In this document: positions 49,325-60,002 of the stretch, piece after piece
How the letters are laid out: each line of letters starts with the position of its first letter
Position numbering within the stretch: position 1 is the first letter of the stretch
DNA from: Owenia fusiformis
Lineage: Eukaryota; Annelida; Polychaeta; Sabellida; Oweniidae
DNA: 64,000 nt
Direction of reading: 5' to 3'
NCBI GenBank assembly: GCA_903813345.2
Contig: CAIIXF020000012.1
Location: 32,434,501 to 32,498,500 of the forward strand
Notes under the pieces: generated by a model
Seen by the model: the letters and a program-made list of their open reading frames with translations, nothing else
Told to the model about the DNA's origin: nothing
Database searches by the model: none
Position numbers and translations under genes: made by a program

Positions 49325-49790
49325 GGCCAAACTGCCCTAATTTACGTCACCATACTAGTCAATGGGCAAAAGGGCAAACGCCATGACTTTTTGTCTCGAG
49401 TTATGGATTTATGTGGCCTCACTGGCCTATCTGAGGTTCTAAACCTATGTCTAAGCTACATTTTGACACTAAACTCAATAGGGGCCAAACATCTATTTTT
49501 TGAAATAATTGGTCAATTGTGACACTACCCCCTCTCTCTGCAGACATAAATTGAAATTCACAAAAATGAAGGCAAAATTAATACGCCACTTGACTCGAAA
49601 TTTTCCTTCAGATAACCCAAATAAACGCATTTTCAGAAGAAATGGCATGTTGTCATTGCAAAAAGATGACAACTGTGCCTACATACTAGCTTACTGACTC
49701 GTCATGATCACAATTAGGTTGGGACTACATTTATTTTTGAAAACTACTTTTTTCTATTCAGAGGAAGTGACGTATTAGGGCATTTTGGCC
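49325..49790 (+). mobile_element. 466-bp TIR element containing copy 2 of the 440-bp repeat
   Basis: Ends GGCCAAACTGCCCTAATTTACG and the inverse of GGCCAAAATGCCCTAATACG. The interior matches copy 1 at 48047-48487 almost base for base. Confidence 0.8.
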
Positions 49791-50357
49791 ATTGATTATG
49801 AACGCCTGGCGTAGTTTAAATCAATTCATATTGACACGATGTGATATGTTTTTAATTTGTTTTTGTTATTATTAAATTCCATTATATCCACCCGGATTTC
49901 CAAAGCGTTTTCTTATGTTTTAAAAACACGATTTTGTAGTATTTCGCGGAAAATGACTTTTATCTGTATCTTCAATACACAGGTGAAACGTATTTTATAG
50001 CATAGCTATGATAATGTCATTTTTATTGTTGATGCTGTATATACAAATATTGATATCACAACTATACAAATATCAGACAGAGGCGTGCTTGAATGAAAAA
50101 CCACATATTAGCTCCGAATGTATACAATATAAAAGGACAATTTATTATTCTAGTCGGCTATTAATTTAAGTGTCTGTTTTTAATTAGGACACCTACACGT
50201 TCTGATGACATACATGTAGGCCTACTTTTAGACATTATTTACTCATAGGCAACTATATAGGAGATCGGAAATCTAAAATCTAAAAAAACACATAGCATAG
50301 TGCACTATTATATTTGGTAGCTTATATTTTAAACGTCTGGTGACGAGGACATTTGAC

Positions 50358-51417
50358 ATGAATATTGAAGTATTGATAGGTTTGTGGGTATCAGTGTCTG
50401 TATTGATCAGTGGAATTCAGGGGGTGCCAACGAAATGCAACAAGGAACTAGTCGATGCATTCAACCAATTCGCTCTAGACTTGCACAGAGATTTAAGTAC
50501 GGATGATCCAAACGGTAATTTAATATTTAGTCCTTACAGTGTTGCTTCTTGCTTTCTGATGGTGCTACTAGGGACTGCAGGTGAAACTGCCGACTCCATT
50601 GCTGAAGTTTTCCACATTACTCAAGCGATCAGAGAAAGTGTCCACGCATATCGTAGGTGCATAGACGAATCGATCAACGGACATGAATCTGTGAAACTCA
50701 ATACAGTAAACCGTGTCTACCCAGCAACGACGTTAAATCTCCTCACCTCATATACAGATGCTATAACTGAATACTATGGGGAAGACGCTAAGATTGAGCC
50801 ACTTGATTTTAAAAAGACTGAAGAATCTCGTAAGATTATAAATGACTGGATAGCTAACGTTACAAACAACAAACTACAAAATGTTATTCAACCAAGTAAC
50901 ATTAACGAGATGACTGTGATTGTTCTGGTGAACGCCATTTATTTCAAAGGTTCGTGGAAGTACAAATTTCTCGAAAAGGAAACACACAAAACAAACTTCT
51001 TCACCGACATAGACACTTCCACGGAAGTCGACATGATGGTGCATCGAACACATTTTCCGTACACGAACAGCCCGAAATCGATTCTCGACGCCCAGATCGT
51101 GGAGTTACCGTATGTCGGTGATACCGTAAGTATGGTCATATTGCTACCCAACAATCGATTCAGACTTGCAGAACTTGAACAAAAACTCACATTGGCCAGG
51201 CTGAAGGATGAAATGAAATATTTGTTCCCTGACAGAGCAGTTACTGTGAGCCTGCCAAAATTCAAGCTAAAGGAGAGGTACATACTGAACAATAATTTGA
51301 AAAGACTGGGTATGGATCATGTGTTTTCTGGTGCGGATCTTAGCAAGATGGCCAACGATGACAGGCTTTCAATTGACGAGGTCATACATGAAGCCTTCAT
51401 TGAAGTAAACGAAGAAG
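50358..51417 (+). CDS. Serpin copy 2, exon 1
   Basis: 1060 bases, ending at phase 1 in GAAGAAG before GTAAGT, exactly as in copy 1. The differences from copy 1 cluster in the first 26 codons. Confidence 0.9.
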
Positions 51418-53587
51418 GTAAGTTTGACAAAAATGTCTTAATGTGTTGTTTCATTGCAAAGAATAGATTTTTCGAATTTCGTAAATCCCATGGATATTTG
51501 AAATTCACATGAAAATCCAATGACATAGTTCTCATTGTACACCATGGTGTACCATCCGGGTAATACATTCGAATTCCCTACTCTTGATTTAAAGTGTTTC
51601 CCAATAACATGATTTTTGGTTTATTCATATTTTGAAATCCCCATTCCCACGGTTGGATATAGCATATTATCCTACACTTAGTGTACTAAATGTATAATAA
51701 CATTAAAAAATAAATTTGATGTAAAATGAATATAGGGAATCATAGGGTACTAGTATTCAACATTGTATGATTATGTTGACGAAAAACAAAAATTTACTGA
51801 ATATAGATCAGCGAGTAAACAATTTTAACACTTTTCCCAATAATGTTTTTTGGTTTATTCATATTTTGAAATTCCCCTTCCCACGGTTGGATACAGCATA
51901 TTATCCTACACTTAGTGTACTAAATGTATAATAACATTAAAAAAATAAATTTGATGTAAAATGAATAACCGCGGAGGATATCGCCATGAGATACTCCAGC
52001 TGAAAACAAATCATGATGCGGAGAAGATCGCTACGATGAACTCCGGAAAACCAATATGCGGAGGATATTGTGATGATATACTCCACTTGTTAGTTTTATA
52101 CACACTAAGTGTAGGATAGTAATAGCATCCTATGATTTATTTTAATAATATTAATTTAATCTACTCGGTGATATTGATATCTGCACTCGTTCACTTCGCT
52201 CCATCGTTCAGATATCAATATCACATCGTAGATAAAAATGATATTTCCCAAAATCATAGGGTACTAGTATTCAACAGTGTATGATTATGTTGACGAAAAA
52301 CAAAAATTTACTGAATATACATCAGCGAGTTAACAATTTTAACAATTTTCACTTGATTGCCTTAATTGCATACACATAAAAAAGACACAAAATAGTGTAA
52401 AAGTTGTTCAATACTGATTTCCCAAATTATCGGGTGACAATATTCTGGGTAAAGATGCGTCCGTCTTGTTAAATGGATTATCATTTTGTACCAAGGTACT
52501 GAAGCGGCGGCAGTAACAGTAATAGCAGGAGGGCGATCTGGACCTCCACCACCCGTCAAAGTTACCTGTGACCAACCTTTCCTCTTCTTCATACGTGACA
52601 AACCGACTGGCGCTATCTTGTTTTGGGGTAGATACACGACACCAGATCCAGCTGAGGACACGTCCACAACATCATCTACGACCCAGCCTTCTACGGCATC
52701 CAAGGCTCCAACTGTACCGGAAACAATTGTCACAGAGGAACTAAAACAAACGAAAATTACAGATGCCCCGACTACTACTGATGCGGGAATAGAGACAAGC
52801 ACTAATCGATACAATATGAAAAGAGTAGGGCACAATTGTAAGTGAACATTTCTCTCATCTTGATACATAATGGATCAGTTGCTCAAACTTCACCTTGATA
52901 ATCTACAAATGAATCCACATTTATTGAGTAAACAAAATAAATGCTAATAACGAAACCTCGTCTGATCACCTTAGATGAAAATTTCAAAAAAACAAACCTT
53001 TCAATGGAAACCACATTCAGGCCAATTTAGGGGTATAAAATGATCGAGAACTTATAAGTGTGACTGCTTGTAAAACAAATATTTGGATTAAATTATGTAG
53101 GATATTATGAACATAAATCAATTGTCAAGAATATTGCTTCATAAGCATTTCAAATGTTATGTAGTGATTCTTTAGAAAGTCAAGATGACACCTGAAGCAA
53201 CGAGTTGACTACGACCAAACTATAACTCGACAAATCACACGCTGCCCACGCTTCTAAAGTGATATCCCACACAGTTTCAAGATATGTGATCCATTACTCA
53301 ACAGTCATCCATCACATCAGTCAATATGAAGAGCTATATCTTTTCTTGAAGATATTTTCATCTTTTAATTCTGGGTTATCACTGAGACTAACATACCTAA
53401 AATGTTAGTCTCAGGCTATCACTCTTGTAATGTTTTATTAATGTTATATGTATGCTCTTTTTCAGTTGAAGAGTGCATCGAAAAATGTAAAATAAGAAAA
53501 GCCGCAAAAAACAAAACTAACATTCAGCCAAAATGTATGAAGTTTTGTTTTAAACGATTCCCGACAACACAGCTCTCAACTCCGTGA
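50358..53587 (+). CDS. Inhibitory-type serpin with C-terminal CX3C hairpin module, copy 2
   Basis: Exons 50358-51417, 52496-52837 and 53466-53587 join at phase 1 twice, giving 507 residues. The ATG at 50358 is preferred because it opens a good signal peptide (VLIGLWVSVSVLISGI). From C27 to Y400 the core is almost the same as copy 1, with hinge EEGTEAAAVT and reactive loop VIAGGRSGPPPP. HPF is replaced by QPF, and there is one Arg to Lys change after the prolines. The linker (401-467) is longer than in copy 1, rich in Thr, Ser and Pro, probably O-glycosylated, and lacks the two linker cysteines until its end. Exon 3 encodes C471, C475, C491 and C495 as CX3C-X15-CX3C. The two genes face away from each other, 8.6 kb apart. 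Confidence 0.9.
51599..52348 (+). repeat. Duplicated block in intron 1 of serpin copy 2
   Basis: Segment A (51599-51730 and 51834-51966, with CCCACGGTTGGATA and CCTACACTTAGTGTAC) and segment B (51736-51829 and 52255-52348, with ATCATAGGGTACTAGTATTC) run A-B-A-X-B. The simplest reading is a tandem A-B duplication whose second copy took a 288-base insertion X. X ends in a palindrome with TGATATTGATATCTG and CAGATATCAATATCA. Confidence 0.75.
52496..52837 (+). CDS. Serpin copy 2, exon 2: reactive loop, core end and linker
   Basis: Encodes the reactive loop and the core end as in copy 1, then a linker with STTSSTTQPSTASKAPTVPE, a mucin-like composition. Confidence 0.85.
53466..53587 (+). CDS. Serpin copy 2, exon 3: CX3C-X15-CX3C module
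   Basis: FEECIEKCKIRK opens the module and PKCMKFCFKRFPTTQ closes it. It follows a good acceptor (CTCTTTTTCAG). Cysteine spacing is kept relative to copy 1 while most other residues differ. Confidence 0.75.
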
Positions 53588-53865
53588 ATGTGGGCGCATG
53601 CGCATAAATGGATGATCACATGATGTATTGACTTCAGATTTATTTGTTTAATAAGGATAATTATACCTAACTGATCTTAGTCAATCGAATTATCGACTAT
53701 ATATTATTAAACATCAATCAAATGTTTAAGGTGATCGTGAATTACTGTTCAAATTTGTGATTATCATTGGTTTTGTGCCCGCACAGTTCACTATTTGGTT
53801 AGGATTTTTTGGCTTGCAGCCGATGATTTTCAACACTTATCCTAAACATATCGCTTAACCCTAAA

Positions 53866-53925
53866 CTGTTATTCTATCCCTAACCCTTAACTAACCCTAA
53901 CCCCTAACCCTTAACCCATTACCAA
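53866..53925 (-). repeat. Short interstitial telomere-like tract
   Basis: CTAACCCTAACCCCTAACCC and similar words (TTAGGG on the minus strand), opposite in orientation to the tract at 43238. Confidence 0.7.
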
Positions 53926-53929
53926 CGAA

Positions 53930-54629
53930 AGAATCAGAATTGACATTATTTCAAGGTTAGCCTGGACTAAAGAACGCTAAATATTATATATTTTCAAATA
54001 TTTGTAAAACAAGATCGTTGTTCAATATGAAACTCAAATTATTTTACAGAAATATATTTATTCAGTCATTTTCTCAACTATATTTACTGGAAATTAAGTC
54101 CAAAAGGTAATTTATAAAGTTACATTAATATTTTATGTAATGTAAGAAGACAGGACCAGTTTTGAAAACCTTTTATTTGCCTTGCTTTCATTACTTTTGA
54201 ATCAACTATAAATACGGACAACTCAACCCCTAGGAAACCCATCTCCGAACAACCCATCACTTGATAACTAAACCCCCGGAACAACCCAACCCCTGGACAA
54301 CTCAGTCCCTTAAAAAGGCATCCCTGATGAACATCCGAACCCCTGGACAACTCAAACCCTTCAAAAGTAATCTCTGAACAACTCAACCATGGAACATCTC
54401 AACCCATTGAAAATTCACCCCTGGACAACTAAGCCTCTGAACAAATCAATCCATGGACAACTCATGTATTGTAATGACTTCAGTATGAAGAAATGTCCCT
54501 TGGTTTTCTGGTCTTGGATTGTGATATTGGCTCTTGAATGGTGGGGGAAAGGGGGTATTAGACATTGTTTCTTTTGACGTTAGATCATGGTTTTGGGATA
54601 TATGGGGTTTGTTTTTCTTGACTGGTATG
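53930..54629. repeat. Weak CAACTCAACCCCTGGA-type minisatellite, otherwise no gene
   Basis: From about 54210 to 54465, versions of ACAACTCAACCCCTGGA repeat every 20-30 bases with much decay. The word recurs at 55262-55310. Confidence 0.5.
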
Positions 54630-55193
54630 TACAGGGTGGTCAATAAACTGGAAACCCTTACACCATTTTCCTTATATCTTTGTTATTTTAAGTAATAAAT
54701 TTGCACGTTTGTACATCACTCAATTTCCTACCAGCCTACCATATTTCATGACCTTCTGATTGATAGTAACCGTATTACTGCACTTACAGAACATTCCCGG
54801 TGGCCACTATTGTGCTGAAGACCAACCTGCACATGTCGTCCAAAATGTCCCTACCTATGGGGATATGACAGAGATAGAGTGTATAGTAATGACCCCAGGA
54901 CAATTGCAGACCTCAAAAGTGAGATCATGTGTATCATTCAGGCCATACCTACTGAGGAATGCATTTGGATCATTGACAGCTGTGCAGGTTTGCCTTCAGC
55001 GCGATGATGGCCAAACCTGAAGTATGTTGTTCAAAGTGCTGTAAAATTGTGACTATCAATCTGATGGTCATGAAATATGGTAGGGTGGTAGGAAGTTGTA
55101 TAAATTAAAATGTGTGAAATATCAATGAGTGATTTCTTTAAATGACAAAGATATGAGGAAAATGCAGGGTTTCCATTTTTTGACCACCCTGTA
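54630..55193. mobile_element. 564-bp element with about 140-bp TIRs, TACAGGGTGGTCAA ends
   Basis: TACAGGGTGGTCAATAAACTGG at the left pairs with GGTTTCCATTTTTTGACCACC at the right. The arms continue inward through CATATTTCATGACC against GGTCATGAAATATGG. A 75-codon frame (54784-55020, with TYGDMTEIECIVM) lies in the centre and may be a transposase remnant; I cannot identify it. Confidence 0.75.
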
Positions 55194-56043
55194 CTTAAAG
55201 TTTGCTTTTTCTTGCTAAGTTCCATTACAACTTTTGGTCCTTTCCCTTTGGGACATGTGCTTAGATATTCAATCCCTTGAAAAGTCATCTCGGAACAACT
55301 GATCAACTCCTTGAAGGCTGTAGCAGTAACTTGCTATTGAGGGTCATTACAGAACTATAGCATGAAATCATTTTGTTGATAAACATTATTATGTCATTAT
55401 ATTATGATATTTAGCAGCATGATCAATGTAATGTCAAAGTTGTGAGAGACAAATAAAATGGATTCACATAGCTCTAGTTTCGTACTATACATTTGAGAGA
55501 GTTTCGTATACAATTACGAAACATTGCATGCCCTTGACTTTCTGTATAAGTTAATAGTGAGTTAATGTTGTTGCAGCAATAATAAAGAAAACAAACATTT
55601 ACAAATACCTATACAAATACAAATACCTATGTATATACCCATCATCAAACACATTAGCTCAACTTTGAAATGCGCAATTTATTTTTTCTCGAAACGGTAT
55701 TAAGCAATACGTATAATACCAATGACTATTAAAACGAGCTAAACAAAATAAGCTAACTATTGCATAATGACCGAGCATCTGCACTGGTAGGTTAGTTATT
55801 ATTCATTTAGGAGGTATATATTTAATACATGGCATAGTTTAATGTTATATGGAATAGATGTGTTACATACTTTTACCCTTTTACCCTTTTAGCTTTTTTC
55901 CTGAAGCATTGTATCAAAGAAGCGATAAAAATGAAGGAAATGGTTTCCAAAGACTTCATTAAAGTTATTGTGTCAATAGTTTGAAATTGTATCTATTTGC
56001 TCAAAGAGAATTGATATCCCGGGACTGATTACGCAAAAAGAAC
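55194..56043. other. No gene seen; upstream of the collagen-like gene
   Basis: AT-rich. No convincing TATA box could be chosen. Confidence 0.4.
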
Positions 56044-58397
56044 ATGTTGGTAGCCGAAGTATTGATAGTACTGGGCATTCTGCAAATGGGCAACGGGGCG
56101 AAAAATTGTTGTAAAGATGTAAGGAACATGAAAGTCGATATCAGATTTCTGAAAACAGTGGGATCGGTAAATATTCTTTATTTCACTACAAAATTGTACA
56201 TGTTAATCTGAGCATAATCAAATATAAAGCCATATAATACTCACTGGCCATTTTTGTCCAAGATACTCAGAATTCATTATCATACTCCAATATATTATTT
56301 GAACATTTGCAAGATATTTTATAACAATGTCTGAATAATCGAAATAGCTAATTGATAAAACTTTGTTAAAGTTTACAAAAGGTGATCAGGGACCACCAGG
56401 CAAGGATGGAATCAATGGGACTACAGGGCCACAGGGCCCACCAGGCAACGATGGGGCTACGGGACCGCAGGGGCCACAAGGTAACGATGGGGCTACGGGA
56501 CCGCAGGGGCCACCAGGCAACGATGGGGCTACAGGACCACAGGGCCCACCAGGCAACGATGGGGCTGATGGGGCTACAGGACTGCAGGGGCCACCAGGCA
56601 ACGATGGGGCTACAGGACCGCAGGGGCCACAAGGCAACGATGGGGGTACGGGACCGCAGGGACCACAAGGCAACGATGGGGGTACGGGACCGCAGGGGCC
56701 ACCAGGCAACGACGGGGCTGATGGGGCTAAAGGATCGCAGGGTCCACCGGGCAAAGATGGAGCTGGTGGGACTCCAGGACCACAGGGACCGGCGGGAGAG
56801 AAAGGGGAGCCGGGAAAAACTGTGAGCTAACGTGCTTTTTTATTCCAACAATTCAGGACGTATTCAATACAAAGTTTACTACATTCAATACAATAATTTA
56901 ATCCATATAATACACTCAATACAACAATTCAATACATTCAATCAATACAACAATTCAATACATCTTAAATCCAATAACGCTGTTATGTTAATAGAGTACA
57001 TTGTGTGGAAAATATGAGGCTATCTATGCTGTAGTGACTGATTTAACAATACATATCTCTCTCTAAGTGACACTCTAAATAAAATCAAAATCAACGAACT
57101 GGAACATAAACAAGTTCATGTTAAGATAGACGTCTGGATATTATGATATACTATTGTTGTTCCATCATTTCAGCACTAAGAAATTGAAAATCACGAAATC
57201 AAGATCATAAGACCAAAACACCAATTAGATTGGCCTAATTGTACGTGAATTATAATGAATTCGATATTAAACAAATACTGGATGACAATGAGGTGGATAT
57301 GCCAGAATACCTATCCGAGGAAAAAAATACTATTTTTTTCGAGGATGGTTGGAGATCTCGTTGCTTCAATACTGGATAGAACGAGATCTTGCTGCCACGC
57401 ATGGCAATAGACCCTGCAGCTCTTAACCAATCAGATTTGAGTATTTTAATGAGGTGCATAATGATTGACAATATCAGTTGACCTATAAACCGACAACTCA
57501 CCAGAGAAATAAGTTAGAGATATAAACTGTCGATCTGTAAAGTTTTTTTTAACATAAGATATGCTTTCTTTGCTTTCTGTCAAATTAGGGGTCGCCGGGT
57601 CCCCAAGGCTTAAGAGGAAGCACGGGCGCAACGGGGCCTCGAGGACAGCCGGGATCAAGTGGTCGAGTAAGTAAAGGGTATTATATGGAATATTCTATGG
57701 TTTTGAAAAAATATCATTTATATCCATGAGTGGATATTGATATCCATGAGTGGATATAATTGATATTTTTGTGACCATAGGATTCTCCGTTTATTACATG
57801 GGAAAATTGAAAAAAGTTTTGAACACAATTTTGGAAAAAAAAATTTAAAAGAAATTATTGCAATGTCCTTCTCAACTAGGTGCATTGTTGCGGAAGATAT
57901 TTATGTTGATGACAATGTTTCGTCTATCGCGTATTAGTCTTTTGGACACAGTAGGTTCAATTGATCAGTACCCTTTGCATTCGTTCGACTTCGCTATTCA
58001 AAAGAGAGCTTCGTCTTCGGTAGTTTATAACTAGACTATGCGCGCAGGGTAAATTGATCAGCACCAGAGTCTAGCTAGTTATAAACAACTGAGGACGAAG
58101 ATATATTTTAAGAAGGCCAGAGAAAGGAATGCAAACGGTACAAATTTCTGGAACTAAAGACATATATATTTCATGAACATTATATAAATCTGATTTTAGG
58201 CTATATGGGGATCATGCAGGGATGTCAATGGGTCGTGGCAAGAAGCTGTCGGTAGAGATTTGCAATACCTAGACCGACATCACGTGCGATGTAATTCAAA
58301 TGAATTTCTCGTTTCTTGGAGGATGAGATCGGAAGGAACGAACATAGGTGATTCTGGACGATTAGAGTGGCGATGTTGCACAATAAATATTGTGTAG
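56044..58397 (+). CDS. Collagen-like secreted protein with Cys-rich C-terminal domain, four exons
   Basis: Exons 56044-56166, 56372-56821, 57589-57666 and 58200-58397 all join at phase 0 and give 282 residues. A signal peptide (about 1-19) is followed by a short N-terminal segment with [15 protein letters not shown], where paired cysteines could lock three chains together. About 58 unbroken Gly-X-Y triplets follow, mostly [12 protein letters not shown] variants. The C-terminal 65 residues form a compact domain with [23 protein letters not shown] and RLEWRCC, holding four cysteines. By analogy with other short collagens with a globular head it should form a trimer and bind a ligand through the C-terminal domain. 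I have seen LDRH-V-C-type domains in secreted invertebrate proteins but cannot name the family. Confidence 0.8.
56400..56760 (+). repeat. 36-bp coding minisatellite in the collagen exon
   Basis: GGGCCACCAGGCAACGATGG recurs at a 36-base period, sometimes with an 18-base insertion (GNDGAD-GAT) that keeps the Gly-X-Y frame. Near-identical codons point to recent expansion. Frames on the other strand are artefacts of the repeat. Confidence 0.9.
58200..58397 (+). CDS. Terminal exon of the collagen-like gene: globular domain
   Basis: It begins [11 protein letters not shown] after a GATTTTAG acceptor and ends CCTINIV. The domain is a single exon, which suits exon shuffling onto a collagen stalk. Confidence 0.75.
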   Translation, partial: AIWGSCRDVNGSWQEAVGRDLQYLDRHHVRCNSNEFLVSWRMRSEGTNIGDSGRLEWRCCTINIV

Positions 58398-58857
58398 TTG
58401 TAAAAAGTGTAATCGTTTGATCAGATGAGTTGCTGGATAACAACACATACGGAACATTTCACACGGCTACTTGTGCAAGCAATCCAAATGGCCTTCATAA
58501 AGACTTCCATACATTTAGTGTATCTCTCTTGGATAGTTTACCTAGAGCAGTGGCCTTATATGAATACTGATAATGAACTTAATATAGATTTTCCTACATT
58601 TATTGTTTCTCTTTCGGTTAGTCTTGATCTGGAGCAGTGACATAACCCCACTATCACACCAAACTAGTTCTCAACTGTTCTTTCCTACTTCGTTCATAAA
58701 CAGTCTTGAAAGGCTGAAATTGTTCGGTCAATCTCTGTTCTTTGAATAGTTCGTCAGGTTATGTTATTATTGACTTATAATCAATCAAAAATATAGAGTT
58801 CTTATGCATTCTTCTGAGCAGGAATGTATTATTTGTAGCATTCTGTCCACCATGTCT

Positions 58858-59330
58858 GAACCCTCCTACCGATAGGATGTCAAGCCTTCTGATAACTACA
58901 GCTACACTGTACCTTCAATACATTTCCCTTTGTCTAATTCCATCTTGGAATACTTAGCAATGCCTATAGTAGTCATCGTACGCAATGTCTAAATGCATGA
59001 ATGATTTAACTTGTGTAATTCTAATTTAACTTGTGTAATTCTAATTTTCCCATTCTTTAACATATATTCTATCAACGTTTTCTGGCTCAACTTTATTATT
59101 TTGAGTCATATTCTCCAATGTTTCATAAATTGATAAATATTTGGAATCTACATATCAATATTATGAAAGTACAACATGTTTCGAGCGGTTGCAGTCAACC
59201 TTAATTAAAGTTCCATATTTGACCCTGCTCCCACTCGCCTATAACCTCATAAAATCAGGTGATTTGTTCAAGATGTTTGAAGAGTATGTTTACGGTCATT
59301 CTTTGGCATTTCCAAAGAAAACTAGAGGTT
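58858..59330 (+). repeat. Dispersed repeat shared with the mariner-like element
   Basis: CTAATTCCATCTTGGAATAC, CAACTTTATTATTTTGAG and GTTTGAAGAGTATGTTTACG occur in the same order at 37230-37490. Confidence 0.75.
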
Positions 59331-59389
59331 TAAGATTGCAAGCAATCTTGTGGAGGCCCAGTAGGCTTTTTTGAACATTTAGGTCAGCC

Positions 59390-60002
59390 AAAGGTCAAAT
59401 CTTAAATACAAGGTCATATATGAACTCCAGGCATCTTGTAGATGATTTTTTAAAAAAAGTTTGGTCAATTTGAAGCAATGTGAAATTTGACCTTAAAAAT
59501 TTCAACATTAGACCTTTTTCAGTTTTTGAGGTCCAATATCTCAAAACTGGTGCAGAATTTTAATAGATAATCAATTGATAATATGTGTAAAACCTTTAGA
59601 GAAATATATATCCTGACTTTAAATCAAAAATATTGATTTGTAGTCACAAACTTTGAGAAACTTAGAAAACACAGTTTGTGATCTTGTTTGATGACCTTGA
59701 CCTTTGACCTTGAAAATTTTACTTTTTTAGACCTCAGTATATCTTTTCTGATTGAATAAACCTAAATTTGAATCCAGAAAATCAATTTGAAAAATCAACT
59801 TTTTTGACCTTTCGAAGGTCACTGAAGGTCAACCAAAGGTTATAGGTCAAAACTAAGGTCAGATTTGAGTTCCTGAGATCTTGTAGATGCTTTTAAAAAA
59901 AGTTTGGTCAATTTAGAGCAAGTTAAAATTTGACCTTGAAAAATTTCGAAATTTGACCTTTTTTCAGATTTTGGGTTCTAATATCTCAAAACTGGAGCAC
60001 AT
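59390..60002 (+). repeat. TTGACC satellite, left part
   Basis: Units of about 440 bases share AATATCTCAAAACTGG, AAACACAGTTTGTGAT and TTGACCTTTGACCTTG. The array stops abruptly at a poly-T run where a LINE fragment is inserted. Confidence 0.8.

Larger units (their letters stand above)
44893..49790. mobile_element. Possible composite element with GGCCAAACTGCCCTAATT ends
   Basis: GGCCAAACTGCCCTAATTCACG at 44893 recurs at 49325. Its inverse, CGTATTAGGGCATTTTGGCC, is at 49771, with a decayed version at 48466-48487. The short unit 49325-49790 is a clear 466-bp TIR element. Whether 44893-49790 is one older composite is uncertain. No coding frames. Confidence 0.45.

Noticed and set aside
56366-56825. 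Open frames opposite and out of phase with the collagen exon
   Set aside because: The 36-bp repeat keeps all frames open. Only the Gly-X-Y frame has a signal peptide exon, matching splice phases and a terminal domain.
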